DNA of 64,000 nt from Tiliqua scincoides (GCF_035046505.1 NC_089822.1:44557159-44621158), one strand, 5' to 3'. Counted from the first letter of the stretch, positions 11,057 through 23,176 are shown. Numbers and translations: made by a program. Notes: generated by a model not told the origin, from the sequence alone.

Positions 11057-12312
11057 ATAAGAACATAAGAACAGCCCCACTGGATCAGGCCATAGGCCCA
11101 TCTAGTCCAGCTTCCTGTATCTCACAGCGGCCCACCAAATGCCCCAGGGAGCACACCAGATAACAAGAGACCTCATCCTGGTGCCCTCCCTTGCATCTGG
11201 CATTCTGACATAACCCATTTCTAAAATCAGGAGGTTGCGCATACACATCATGGCTTGTACCCCATAATGGATTTTTCCTCCAGAAACTTGTCCAATCCCC
11301 TTTTAAAGGCATCTAGGCTAGACGCCAGCACCACATCCTGTGGCAAGGAGTTCCACAGACCGACCACATGCTGAGTAAAGAAATATTTTCTTTTGTCTGT
11401 CCTAACCCGCCCAACACTCAATTTTAGTGGATGTCCCCTGGTTCTGGTGTTATGTGAGAGTGTAAAGAGCATCTCCCTATCCACTCTGTCCATCCCCTGC
11501 ATAATTTTGTATGTCTCAATCATGTCCCCCCTCAGGCGTCTCTTTTCTAGGCTGAAGAGGCCCAAACGCCGTAGCCTTTCCTCATAAAGAAGGTGCCCCA
11601 GCCCCGTAATCATCTTAGTCGCTCTCTTTTGCACCTTTTCCATTTCCACTATGTCTTTTTTGAGATGCAGCGACCAGAACTGGACACAATACTCCAGGTG
11701 TGACCTTACCATAGATTTGTACAACGGCATTATAATACTAGCCGTTTTGTTCTCAATAACTTTCCTAATGATCCCAAGCATAGAATTGGCCTTCTTCACT
11801 GCCGCCGCACATTGGGTCAACACTTTCATCGACCTGTCCACCACCACCCCAAGATCTCTCTCCTGATCTGTCACAGACAGCTCAGAACCCATCAGCCTAT
11901 ATCTAAAGTTTTGATTTTTTGCCCCAATGTGCATGACTTTACACTTACTGACATTGAAGCGCATCTGCCATTTTGCTGCCCATTCTGCCAGTCTGGAGAG
12001 ATCCTTCTGGAGCTCCTCACAATCACTTCTGGTCTTTACCACTCGGAAAAGTTAGGTGTCGTCTGCAAACTTAGCCACTTCACTGCTCAACCCTGTCTCC
12101 AGGTCATTTATGAAGAGGTTGAAAAGCACCGGTCCCAGGACAGATACTTGGGGCACACCGCTTTTCACCTTTCTCCATTGTGAAAATTGCCCATTGACAT
12201 CCACTCTCTGCTTCCTGGCCTCCAACCAGTTCTCAATCCATGAGAGGACCTCTCCTCTAATTCCCGCTGATTGAAATGATTGATTGAAAACCGCTGATCT
12301 AAATGCATCACC
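11057..12312 (-). mobile_element. CR1-type LINE, 5'-truncated, long RT fragment
   Basis: The minus strand encodes the C-terminal two thirds of a CR1-like reverse transcriptase. RT landmarks are [20 protein letters not shown] (with Val replacing the usual Gly after GVPQ) and the catalytic FADDT. These are followed by the thumb and C-terminal region with KCKVMHIG, LYKSMVRSHLEYCVQFW, YEERLRRLGLFSLEKRRLRGD and WNSLPQDVV. The frame runs 12318-12054, then a single in-frame stop (TAA where AAA/Lys would be expected after FADDT), and continues in the same frame from 12042 to 11248. The 3' UTR follows, ending in the TTCTTATG tail (complement at 11057-11072). The near-intact frame suggests a fairly recent insertion. 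No target duplication was seen. Confidence 0.92.
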
Positions 12313-12631
12313 ATTCATTGAAATTCTGTATTTACTAAATCAAGATGAATTCTAGAATTCAGTGGTTTTTGTCTGGTGTGGTGATCCACATCAATTCTCA
12401 ACTTCTCTTGCATACTCACACAAAACATTCTTCACATTCAATTTACATGAGACAATCATTTTGTGGTGATTTGACATGTCAGACAAAGTAACATGAAAAT
12501 TCAGGCTCAGCGAGGACATTCATTAGTTTATAGAGTGACTGAAGCTCCTGCTTAAATGCTTTGCAAGATCTGGGATATTTGATCTAACAGGTTTAATTGG
12601 CAGTAGCCAATTCATCTGTGACAGTCATTAA

Positions 12632-12910
12632 CTGCCCAATCGTATTGGGCACTGCTGTGGGCAGAATGAGTGTTCTGCCAGCTACAACTACTTAATGGCA
12701 TTCGTAAACACATCTCCAGCACTGCACAAAGCCACATACTGCCAACATGCCTGTGGGGAGGCGTGAATGACCATATACACAGCAATAGATCCATTAAGTC
12801 CGGCTGACCCAGGTAAGTTGATGGGAGAGGCAGGAAAGGGTGGGGACAGGGCAGAATGGGGTGGGGAAGGGTTGAATGGGGTACCAACAGGGTCAAGGAG
12901 GAGGTGGATT
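12632..12910. repeat. Hairpin-core dispersed repeat, degraded copy
   Basis: It starts with CCAATCGTATTGGGC and holds a purine-rich GGGGTGGGGA tract in place of the pyrimidine tract of copy A, so orientation is probably inverted. Assignment rests on composition and end motifs only. Confidence 0.3.
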
Positions 12911-13483
12911 TGGTCCAGGAAGGAGATCTCCCTCTCCCTCCTAATTTATTGTAAAATTCCTAGCTGGGCCTGTCACAGCTTGATGCTTAGCTAACAGTGA
13001 GCCATAACTTGATTCAGGAGACATGAAAGAGGAAGAATTTCCTAGTGATCTTCTCCTGTAGCTGGTTAACAGCCTCATGACCCCCATGAGGTAGAGCTTC
13101 AGGTCTTTCCCAGACAAACAACCTGAATCTGGATAAAGAGCTTAAGATGGGTTACTGTCTCATCCAACCAGGACCAGAATATATTTGCTGTGCACTGCTA
13201 TCAACTTGCAAAGAATTCGTCTACAAATAACATGAGCAGGCAAGTTAATGGGGGTTCTCATGGGGCTAAGATAATGTATGTGCTCAATGAAATGGAGTAA
13301 CTGTCACAGCAAAAATGAAATATGTGTGAACTCCATATTTTAAGTCCTTAACATACACATAGCCCAGTGAACTGGCCTATTAGCACAAACTGGAGCACCC
13401 AGACAAAAGTGGAGGCTGAATGAAAATACAGGAGAGACACATGGAGTGCTGATGCCCTGGGGACGCTTGACCATGGCCCTATC

Positions 13484-13586
13484 TGATTGACCTCTAATGC
13501 ATCCCTATATGATTGACCTCTAATGCATCCCTATACATCAGTGTGCCAGGCCTCCCATTCCCTATAATGGCCTGGCACACTGATGT
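13484..13586. repeat. 26-bp tandem pair followed by a perfect 18-bp-arm hairpin
   Basis: 13484-13509 and 13510-13535 are identical 26-bp units. Starting at the last base of the second unit, ACATCAGTGTGCCAGGCC (13535-13552) pairs perfectly with 13569-13586 across a 16-base loop. No known family was recognised. Confidence 0.7.
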
Positions 13587-13589
13587 TGC

Positions 13590-14080
13590 CCTGTGTTCAA
13601 ACACTGAGGAAGGAAGGTCAAACTGGGGTTCTATTAAGCCCTATATTGATCCATCCAACACAGTTGGCTGTGCCCACATAAGTATGGATAATGCGTATGC
13701 ATTTTATATTACAAAAGTGTGGTACTGGTACTGCACTCAGAAGTTCCTATACTTGGTTAATTTGTAAATTCATCACAAAGGAAAGACTGACTGTTGGCAC
13801 TAACTTTCTGATTTTGAAGTATACAAAAATGCAAACGAGAATAGGGCAAGTTAAAAGAACTAAATCAAATATTTTAATTTGAAAACAAATATTAATAATA
13901 TTGCTTGATTTCTTTAAATACCAGTGAAGAGCCTCTTTGTTGGCTTCAAACATTCCCCTGAAAAATCTGAAAAGCAAACATCGGACTAGGATGAAAAAGC
14001 TTAAGATCCTGAACATGAACTGATCAGAAATTTAAAAAGGAAAATGTAGGCTGGCTCACTAGAAAAACTGCCTGTCAGGG
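13590..14080. other. AT-rich stretch, nothing recognised
   Basis: No repeat, RNA gene or convincing coding segment is visible. Short frames here are low-complexity. Confidence 0.4.
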
Positions 14081-14084
14081 AGAT

Positions 14085-14165
14085 CTATGAGGTTGTGGAA
14101 TAATCTCCCAAGGGAAGTGGTGTGAGCTTTATTGCTCTGGTAATTTCAAATTAATCTGGACAGTA
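14085..14165 (+). mobile_element. Ancient CR1/L3-like LINE fragment
   Basis: A short stretch with GTGGAATAATCTCCCAAG and GAAGTGGTG resembles the WNNLPREVV part near the C-terminus of CR1-type LINE proteins. It is followed by a degraded amphipathic tail. It is much more diverged than the copies at 11 and 50 kb. Confidence 0.45.
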
Positions 14166-14455
14166 CGCTAAAATGTACGATCATGCACTGGCAAGCCTCA
14201 ATTCAGAAATTTATTTTAATGAGACTTGCAGCTGGCCAGTGCTCTATGACCTCATCATCAATTTCCATTGTATCTGTTTTGAAATGTTATGCTCAGTCCA
14301 TATCAGGTAAACAGATTCAGCAAAATACACACACCAAAGAATCCTTCACAGTAAATCCAGAAGAATAAAAAATTGTCCAAGAATTGTCAGATGAGTGACT
14401 GAGATGAAAGTTTGCGCCTTGGCTACTGTGTAAATCTTATCCACCCACCCCTGCA

Positions 14456-14608
14456 AGTTGGTGTAGTGTAGTGGCTAAGAGTCTGAGCTGTGTATCAGGC
14501 CTTTCTGAGTTTGAATTTCACCTCTGCCATGAACTCACCAGGCAAGCAAGCCACTGAACCTCAGGTCTCTAATTGCAATATAGGGATAATAATACTATAG
14601 GGTTGTTG

Positions 14609-14675
<67 letters not shown>

Positions 14676-14700
14676 TAGGGTTGTTGTAAGGACACCATCA
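14456..14700 (+). mobile_element. tRNA-derived SINE (MIR/Sauria-like) split by a TAA array
   Basis: Pol III A-box-like TAGTGGCTAAGAGTC and B-box-like GAGTTTGAATTTCACC are followed by a CORE-like body (CTCTGCCATGAACTCACCAGG, then GGGTTGTTGTAAGGA). The 15-bp piece TATAGGGTTGTTGTA occurs twice (14596-14610 and 14674-14688), on either side of a pure (TAA)21 array. Confidence 0.6.
14611..14673. repeat. (TAA)21 microsatellite
   Basis: 63 bases of pure TAA units between two copies of the same 15-bp SINE segment. Confidence 0.97.
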
Positions 14701-15057
14701 AGAAACTACAAGTTGTGATGGCCACAAAGTTCTTGACCTGAGACCCTGAAGGAGGATCCTTGAGGGAGGCACACTCCTTTCCAGGTTTTCAAGCTCTCAG
14801 CCCACTTTACACTCCAGTATTCTGGTGCCAAGAACTTAAGGCAGGTTTAAAGTGGAGACAGTGCAGCTCCTTAAATGAAAATGGGTTTATCTATAAAAAA
14901 CAGTTTGATAGAAGCTCAACATGGAAGGGTTTTTTAAGATGCCCCTATCAAAATTCCCTCTTTTGTACAATGGTTAAAAATATAGGTACTATGCCCTCCA
15001 TCGTATTTGGCCACCCTGTGCAATGTATTTAGTTGCTGCAGAATAAAGAAACGAGGG

Positions 15058-15569
15058 CAGAGCTATTCAAACTGGGGCGTCGCAACCCCCAGCCTGAGAC
15101 CACTGCCCTCTACCCCCTTAAGGGGCACGGGCAGGTGGAAGGCAGTGATGCGGTCCCCAGGATTGTATCTCTCAGGGCGGCTGCAGGGACTGAGATGTAC
15201 TCACCAGTCCCTGCAGCAGCCTTCCTGGGGTGCAGGGAGCCCTGCACAAGTATCTGCAGGGCTCCCCAGCCTTCCAAAAGTGAAAGAAGAGTGATCGCAC
15301 TCCACCCCTGCAAAACCGGTAGAGGAGTGCGATCACTCCACTTTCACTTTTGGAAGGCTGGGGAGCCCTGCAGACGCTCGCGCAGGGCTCCCTGCACTCC
15401 CAGGAAACTGCTGCAGGGACAGGTGAGTGCATCCCAGTCCTTGCAGCCCCCTTAGCGACGCAATCCTGGAGATTGCGTCGCTGCCTTTCCCCACGCCCGC
15501 TGCCTCCCTCCCCTCCCCTGCAAGGACTTACTGTGGTCTTCAAACTCCCTGAGAGTTTGGAAACAGCAG
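15058..15569. mobile_element. hAT MITE with long internal palindrome
   Basis: Target duplication AACGAGGG (15050-15057) and AACTAGGG (15570-15577), 7 of 8 identical. Ends are CAGAGCTATTCAAACTGG and GAGTTTGGAAACAGCAG. The centre is a large imperfect inverted repeat (about 15175-15305 against 15312-15435) containing TGCAGGGCTCCCCAGCCTTC and its complement. Because of this symmetry, similar 60-140-codon frames appear on both strands. They are not genes. Confidence 0.85.
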
Positions 15570-15644
15570 AACTAGGGAGCCATGTTTAATGGGTTTACTC
15601 TATGAATAGGACAGCCACCTAAAAGAGTGACTGGCAGGAATGGC

Positions 15645-15757
15645 ATATGAACACAAAACATATGAACCTGCCTTTTACAAATGAATATGCCTTCTATGGT
15701 CCATTTAGCTCAGTATTGTCTATACTGACTAGCAGCCGCTCTCCAAGGGTTCAGGCA
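15645..15757 (-). mobile_element. tRNA-derived SINE, 3' part
   Basis: On the minus strand it reads the SINE tail region (CTGACTAGCAGCC in complement, TAGACAATACTGAGCTAAATGG) seen also at 41030-41205 and 42604-42759. The pol III promoter half is absent. Confidence 0.55.
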
Positions 15758-15763
15758 GGCGTG

Positions 15764-15883
15764 AACCCATTTTGTGTCGTCGTCCCCCCGCCGGGAATGG
15801 CTCCGAAGGGAGGGGCGGCTCACCCACCTCCCTGCCAGGCTGAGTGCTCCACCCCCTCGAGCTACGCCACCGCTCTGTGGTTA
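15764..15883. mobile_element. hAT-like fragment, CAGNGGNGTAGC end
   Basis: The right edge GAGCTACGCCACCGCTCTG is the complement of a typical hAT terminus of the CAGTGGCGTAGC type. The body is CG-richer than its surroundings. No matching left end or duplication was found. Confidence 0.35.
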
Positions 15884-15889
15884 ACGAGA

Positions 15890-17515
15890 ACTGACTGTAT
15901 TTTCAACTGGAGTCCAAAGATATCAATTGTTGCCTCCCCTTGTTTAGAACAAGCGAGGTTTTTTCATCTTTTTTCATCAGGATAAAAATATACAGGTTCT
16001 TATCCAAAATGAAATAAAAAGAAGCACTCACACACAAAGGTATGTTCCTAATGTGGCTACATACAGTAGCTCCTATATTCAGAACCCTTGTAAACACCTG
16101 GGCAACCCACCAGGAGCTGGCTCATTCCTGTTTTTCAGTGCGCAGAAAAGGCTCAATTTTTATGGCTTGCCAAGCACATGTTGGATCCTTCTGGGTGGTT
16201 CAGCCAATGCCTGGAAGCAACAACATGATAGGAAAACAAGATCCTCCAGATCAAAGACCGGAAAATTCTGAATACTAAGGACCTCTTTTTTTTCCAACAT
16301 ACACTATCAGGATCCAGAAGAAACCAGTCTCATCATAGCACAGACTGTTTTTGAACATTCCAGATCCCAGTAATAGATGATGAATGTACCCAACATTACC
16401 CACTCTACAGCTTAATGACACATGGATGCACAGACACTGGAGCAATGTCATCACTGACATAATTTTTTAATGTTTTTTGGAGGAAGAGAGGACTGAGACA
16501 CTTGCTGGCATGCGAGTGCCTTCACTGCAAATAAATTGACTGTCTCTTTTCCAGCTTCGGACTGCTCTGCGCTCTCTGACAGGCGTGTTTCAAATGGCAG
16601 AAGCAAGTGGTATTAAATAGCAATTAAGGATAAAATGTTTCCATTGATTGCAAATGCAATGAAGAATATAAAAGATCCCTGTAACCTACAGCTATAATGT
16701 CAAGTTTTAATAGAGTCGGGTGGCTTTGGATTTTTTTTCTTTTCTTTTCCGGGGGCAGAGAAATGTGATGCAAAGGTCTCCATAGAGACTGCACTATGCC
16801 TGCAGCCTTACAGTGAGGCTTCCAGATTGGATTTGGTAAAACCTCAGACTGATGACAATTGAATTTCAAAAGTTTATTTTGGAACTTGGGAGAAGGCGGA
16901 GGGCTCTTCAATCCAATATTGTGCCTAATAGAAGATAGTTTGCTCATAAGCAAGAACAACACACTTATCTCAAGTTCTCCTGTGTTCCAAACGTAGCATT
17001 ACAAGACACACAGGGTACTTGGCTCATCATAACACACACAGATTATTGAGAATAATTTGTTTAGTGGGAATCATTAGCAGCTCTGAATATGGAATTGCTC
17101 TGTGCACAAAAGGCTATCGCGTCATTGTGCAGATGACTCACAAGCTGTCCTAGAAGGAATCACATGCTTGCCTTTGCAAACACCCAACTGATTTCTTAAT
17201 TTATATCATTTTTCCTATTCAGTGGTGAAACTGCTGATAAACAGGTAGCAGAGCTCATGATTACACCAGGAGAGATATCAAGCTATTCATGCTGTCAAAA
17301 ATAATCACCTGGAGTTTAAAGATGGTATTTAATTTAGGCTGTGCCTACACCAGCACCATTTGTCATTGTTCTTCTCGGTTTGTCTGTCCTTGTCTCAATA
17401 CGTCCCTATGTTGTTCTCTGCACCTTTACAATCCATGTGTGCCAAGCATAATACAGGAATCACTGGTGGGATGCTTCCTCACATTCTGATTCACTTTCTA
17501 ATAGACATTTGTCAT
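15890..17515. other. Stretch without recognised repeats or genes
   Basis: No repeat family, RNA or exon was recognised. Frames of up to ~110 codons occur but lack motifs or splice context. Confidence 0.4.
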
Positions 17516-17519
17516 GTTA

Positions 17520-17696
17520 GGGCCCAATCCTATCCAATTTTCCAGTGCCAGTGCAACTGTGCTAATGGGGCATGCAGTCTTGTATGTGGGGCATACAGTC
17601 ACAGAGGCCTCCATAAGGTATGGGAACATTTGTTCCCTTACCATGGGGCTGCATTGTAGTTGCACCGGGGCTGGAAAATTGGATAGGATTGGGCCC
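17520..17696. mobile_element. PIF/Harbinger-like palindromic MITE, best copy
   Basis: A 177-bp element flanked by TTA on both sides (17517-17519 and 17697-17699), the 3-bp TWA target typical of PIF/Harbinger. Near-perfect ~25-bp inverted ends start with GGGCCCAATCCTATCCAATT. The centre contains GGGAACATTTGTTCCCTTACC. It is the reference for copies at 2990, 3675, 28488 and 32632. Confidence 0.85.
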
Positions 17697-17793
17697 TTAG
17701 ATGGCAGATTGGAGCATCTATGTGAAACGGGATTTTCTTGCAAATTTTCCAGACTTCCGGCACACTCAATGTTACATTGCAAAGATATTAGAC

Positions 17794-18132
17794 CAGTGTC
17801 TCTGAAACTGTTGGTTGAGACCCTCTAGGTGTGTCATGAGCCTATTTCAGGTGGGTCCCCATTCATTTCAATATTTTATTTTTAATGTATTAGACTGCAT
17901 TTGGGGAAATGTTACAGATCAGTACTTTTAACAGGCTACTATGTATATGCTTTAAACAATTAGAGTCAATGGGCTTATTCCTGGGAAAGTGTAAGTAGGA
18001 TTCCAGCCTAGGATTGTTAAAAATTTTGCTGCTTGATAATGTCACTTCCAGCCATGACATCACTTCCAGTGGGTCCAGACAGATTCTCATTCTATAAAGT
18101 GCGACCTGACACTAGACGTTTGAGAACCACTG
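17794..18132. mobile_element. hAT MITE, CAGTGGTTCTCAAAC family, inverse copy
   Basis: Target duplication TATTAGAC (17786-17793) and TGTTAGAC (18133-18140), 7 of 8 identical. It is inverted relative to 5539-6164. It starts CAGTGTCTCTGAAACTG and ends TTTGAGAACCACTG. Confidence 0.9.
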
Positions 18133-18543
18133 TGTTAGACCTTTTAAAATTACGGCAGTGACTTACCTGAAACAAAAATGAAAATGAACCATTTATCATT
18201 AACCCTGGCCAGGATGAGGTATGGAGTGCAAGACATCTGCAGACATATCACAGACACATCTGAGAAAAGTTGGGTAGCCCGTTTTTTGATGGCTTCGTAG
18301 ACCACTTCTCACCATAGTGCCAAGACTTGTGTAAGGGTAATGAATGCGAACGTTTGCTCACTTACCCTGAGGAAATCCTCCACACCGCCATGAGTCTCTC
18401 CAGATGCATTGCTGCTGTTATACCTACAGGTATAATAGTGGTGGTAAGGAAGACAGATGGGGTTAGGATATTGGTGCACATGAGTGTCACCAATACATCC
18501 CCTAGTCCACCACCCTCCTGGCCTCATTCTGCCACTGTCACAC

Positions 18544-19212
18544 CAGGGCCCAGGAGAGGGGGTAAAGGGGGTAATTTTTACCCAGGGTCAGGGTCAGAAA
18601 GGGGGCCCAGGTGCCAAATATATAATAATATAATATAATAATATACAGTATTTATATACCGCCTTTCTTGGTCTTTATTCAAGACGTTAATCAAGGCGGT
18701 TTACATAGGCAGGCTTATTAAATCCACGCAGGGATTTTTACAAATTGAAAGAAGGTTCTTTCTTTCAATAACCACTACATTCAAGGTGTTACACTCCGAT
18801 CTGGTTTAACATTCTGGCCTCCATCCTCCCACGCTCCCACGCCAAAGAAGGGGGCCCAGAAATTTCTTGATATCTTACATTTTCCAATCTCACCCAGACT
18901 CACTGCCCACATGAGATGCACATGGTGGCAAGTACTGCCAGAAGCTACATGCACCAGGCCCAGGAATGCATATGTTCCTTAACAGTGTCACATCTGGGAG
19001 GAAGCTGGCCTGCTCCAGGAGCTCTTTGGCTTCTGGATCTGCTTGCCATGAAGAAGTGGATGCAAGCTCAGGGACACAGCTGTGGAGCTGCAGCTGCTAC
19101 AGAAGGCTGCCCACGCCATCTCCCCCTCCCATCTGTTTTACCCCCTACCTCTGTGGGAAGGGGCCCCAAAGAAACTTTGTATCCCCTGATAGGATTCCTC
19201 TTGGAGGCTCTG
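18544..19212. mobile_element. hAT MITE, CAGGGCC family, with nested insertion
   Basis: Perfect 8-bp duplication TGTCACAC (18536-18543 and 19213-19220). It is colinear with 6556-7252 except for the extra DNA at about 18619-18846. That split occurs at GTGCCAA, which reappears as ACGCCAAA on the far side. Confidence 0.9.
18619..18846 (-). mobile_element. Nested retroposon tail with AT-rich 3' end
   Basis: On the minus strand this reads GTAAACCGCCTTGATTAACG, then AAGGCGGTATATAAATACTG, and then an AT/TAA-rich tail at 18619-18655. The pattern resembles the 25536-25815 element (GTAAACCACTTTG…GTGGTATATAAATACTG followed by TAA repeats). It is inserted in the hAT. LINE or SINE family not assigned. Confidence 0.5.
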
Positions 19213-19389
19213 TGTCACACCTATCTTTATAAAACCAGTGGCAGGCCTCCAGCACTTCCACATGGTGCAGCAGTGCACCTAAAGTGACTGCCTCAGGAGG
19301 ATATTTTACAACAGCAAGCCTGTGTTCCACTGTTGTAAAGCCTTCCGCATGCCAACCCAATGCATGATAGGATTGAGCCATTAAAGATT

Positions 19390-22300
19390 TTAACGCATGT
19401 ATTCTAGTATAAGCTTTCATAGCAGTGCTACAAGACTCTGTGTTATTCTTGCTACATGCAACAGGCTAACATGGCTGCCGCTCTGGAATTCATAGTACAA
19501 GTCAGTGAAACAGGATCAGCATTCAAGGAGCAGCAGTAGGTTTTGCTTACAGCCCCAAATCTCCTTTTTGAAAAAGGCTTTCAGCTCTTCAAGCAAACCT
19601 CATTTGGAAAGGAGCTCCAGAAGATCAGTGCCATAACAGAAACCCCCCTAGTCTTTGTCCTAGGCTTTGTTCTACCTGTTTAACATCATTAAATGGATGG
19701 AAGAAAGAGCCAAGCATTCCCTGCTGATCTGAACAAAAAAAAAAAAGGGTTTGTATGGTTGATGTGGCCATGTGACCAATGAAACTAAAGCATGTTCCAT
19801 GTATTGCAAAAGTATCAGATGGGTCATACAGTTGCAGCCAGTGGCTGCATTTTTCATGTTCATTTTTGGCTAAAATTGTACAAACATTATTCTGGTGGGC
19901 AAAGAGAAAAGGTAGTTGGTACATTCTGATGATGGCCGCCTGCCCAATAAGACTTAATAATTGATAAGGGAGACTGAGATCAATTCATTTGTTTCAGAGT
20001 CAACTATCAGCCATTCCAAATGAGCTTTAAAACAAATAAAGTGGAGTATTGATGCAGTCTACCCAAGCGTGGCTATGTTCACTGGTGTGAACCTTTCCCA
20101 ATCCATTTACATAAGCATTCTCTTTTAAGCAGCATCTTTTCTTTGAACGTGCCAATTTTCACTGAACTGTTGAAGGGGGGTGTGTGTTTTAATTCTCACC
20201 CTCACCTCCTTGGTAATGATCAGAAGGTCCCACTTTGTTTTCAGCTTGTATTGGACAAAGCTATAAAAGGATCCGTTCAGGAATCTTCCATTGTTTCATC
20301 TGTTATGCCTGAGTGTCTATCTTATCCGGAGCTTGTTAAAGAAGATTTAACATAATGAGTGACAGCATGCTTGTTAAAATGGAGAGCAATGAAGGCAAAT
20401 GAGCAAAAAAGTTTCCAGCCATTCATGTTGCAGCAGAAAAGACTGCACAACAAATCCCTGCAGGGATCCTAAGAGTTGGCTGCATTTATTAATGACCCTG
20501 TGTGGTTGGTGCAAATGAGTCATGCTGAGCTGTGTTCTTAAATGTCTCGTTATACAGCATGTGTCAATATGGGAAGGTTATAACTACCAGGCACACAGAG
20601 ACGATGACAATGACATTAAAGATGTTTGCAGCAGCGGTAGTGCTGGCAATCTAAATATTTAATATGCAGGCTCTTCTAACACTTAACACAATACATTCTG
20701 AAAACAGCATTTCACTGTGTTTTCACAATATGTTCCTTTGCACAGAACGCCATATGGGGCAGTTGACTGCCCATTCCATTTTAAATGGGAATTGCATCTG
20801 AAGGATTCTAGAATCAAAAATCTCCACACCAAAATGTTGTTAACACATGGACCCCCCCCCCATTTTTTGTCCTTTGATAACATTTTGCTGCTTTCTCTTT
20901 CTACCGTGTCTAGTTTTTAAGTGCAACATTTGTTTAATTGAACAGTCCATAAATCAACCTCAGAGCCAGAGTAAGATGAAAAGTAATTTTAACCTTCTTG
21001 AAGGACTAGAGCCTTTTGAAAGAAGGCATTGTTTTAATCTGTGGTTTTCTAATGAGGAACAGTTGTAAAAATATGCAGGATTCTGCAGCTACAGGAGCGG
21101 TTATACAGAAAGAGTTAAAAGATCTTATATGATATGCAAAATAGCATCATCATTAACCACGTCTTTCTAACATCTAGCCATTGCAGAGAGTTAATGCAGC
21201 CCCTCATAAGCTATGCTTTTGTGCAGATTTGTGTGAGCTAAATACAATACAATTAGGTGAGGAAATTAACTGTACGTGACACTTCTGAATGTTGCTCAGA
21301 TACCATAACCTAGTTGCGTTATGCACCTATAAACTTACCCTTTCTCTTTCAGCTGTTTTATACATTATCCTTACTGTAATCCTCTGCACAAATCTGGAAA
21401 CCCCATGAGAGAAAAAGCCCATGAAAAATTTATGTTCCTCTGATTAGTATCTTAAATTTAAGAATAAATTCTCTCTCTCATCATACCTAATGGAGTAAAC
21501 ATGATATTTAAGAAGTGGCTATAATAGTTCTATTGCTTCCATAAAATGATTGCGAGACAGCAAAGGAGAAAATAAATTTGAGGAAAATATAAACATTAAC
21601 ATTTCATTTACTAAATTTCATACAGCAATAAGAATGTTAAAGGGAATGGCCTGGAATATATAAGCTTAAGAGCAAAACTGAAAATTCATTTAGCTATCCT
21701 GTTTAGGTTATTTGAGTCCTTTAATTTCGTCTTTCATAATTTCAAGAAATCTAGGAAGCAGTTTCCTTAAATGCATCATTCATTATGTTCAAAGTATGGA
21801 ATCCTGTCAATAAAAGTATTAATTATCTCAGGATAAATGTATTTTAATGATATTTCAAATATAGCTACTTGAACTACACATAAATTAAAGCAGTGTAAGA
21901 GTTTTTGAAAAAAATGAATAAAATCTTTCAAATACTATGACTTTAAATTAATTTATGTTGAACACAGTGGGTACCAGATTCAGTTCTGGTTGCCATGACA
22001 ACAGACACTGAAAATTTAAACATCTAGTGGCAGGCTGAATTCTCCACAAAGAGAGCTCTTTTGCATTAGAATTATATACTGGTGAAACATTAAACATATC
22101 TACATGCAAACTACTTTAAAAAAAAGAATATATAGTTCAATCATTTCTTCTGAAGGGTGAGCGTTCAAATAGTCAGCTCATTTGAGCTTTAGTTTCTATG
22201 AGATGTAAAGAGTGAAGAAAAACTACTTGATGAAAAGATCAAGCAACTAATTATCAAAAGGTAATGAAGGAGAGCATCAAAATACATAAAAAGACCATGC

Positions 22301-23160
22301 ATTTTTAATCATAGTTTGATCACTGGTCTATTTTGCTAGATAAGAAAGATGCTGAGCTATGGGTTATCGCCTTGCAAAATGAAAGCCCATGCATTTGTAG
22401 GACAGAGGTTAAATGCACATTGCTAATCTTCCTCTCTGAATTCAGAAGCTCGATGATGCATAATAATTTCTCAGATGGTTCTTTAACAAGCTATAAAATT
22501 ACTGGATTTGTGCGTGATGGTGGTTTGCATCTATCCATGCAATTTTTATGTATCCATGCCTCATCTGTTTCCCCAAATACACATCTCCATTTACTGCCAG
22601 ACTTGGAAATTCAGAAGTAAATGAATATAACCCAAATGATGATGAAAGTGCTTTAGCAATTGCTCTTCAAACAGACACAATTTTGCATCCTGTTCTTTCT
22701 GTGTTCTGGGGGTTGTCTTCCTTTGCCGTACTGATAGGGTAGGAAGGCTGCTTTGCAGGTGGGCTGGGATTTCCTTTAACATTTTGGGCATGTTAACGTA
22801 AGCACTTGCCTGGTAAATAGGATCACATTACTACAGGACATTATCTTTGCCTATTTATTTAAAATGCCACATCTAATAGTTAAAACAAAGGAAGATTTTA
22901 TTAAGCAGTTTCACGTCCTGGCAGTTCTGCTTTAGGAATCTCTTCTTTGATAAGAGGACTTGACATTGTACATCAACTGTATCCTTCTCTTATTTGCTCA
23001 TTGATCAGGTTATCAATGTCAGCTTGCAAAGCAAAACACCCTGCTTTCTGGTAGAGTTTAGGTTTTTTATAATTTCCTGAATTTGGCCACAATTCTAAGG
23101 GTCAAACTAGAAGTTAGAGAGAATGAGGGTTTTCCCAACACAGCCCAAAATGGGCTGTGC
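19390..23160. other. Long stretch without recognised repeats, AT-rich
   Basis: A SINE- or LINE-like scrap at about 19395-19490 (TACAAGACTCTGTGTTATTC) is followed by ~3.6 kb in which I see no repeat family, RNA gene or exon. In a window otherwise full of insertions this may be conserved non-coding DNA, but conservation cannot be judged from one sequence. Confidence 0.45.
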
Positions 23161-23175
23161 TGCAAGCTATGTCGG

Positions 23176-23176
<1 letters not shown>

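Noticed and set aside
10823-12320. Far end of the interrupted hAT beyond the CR1
   Set aside because: GAAAACCGCTG near 12286-12296 resembles a hAT end, but the flanking 8-mers match at only half the positions.
15007-15589. Several 60-140-codon frames on both strands
   Set aside because: They lie in a palindromic hAT and mirror each other; no protein family motif.
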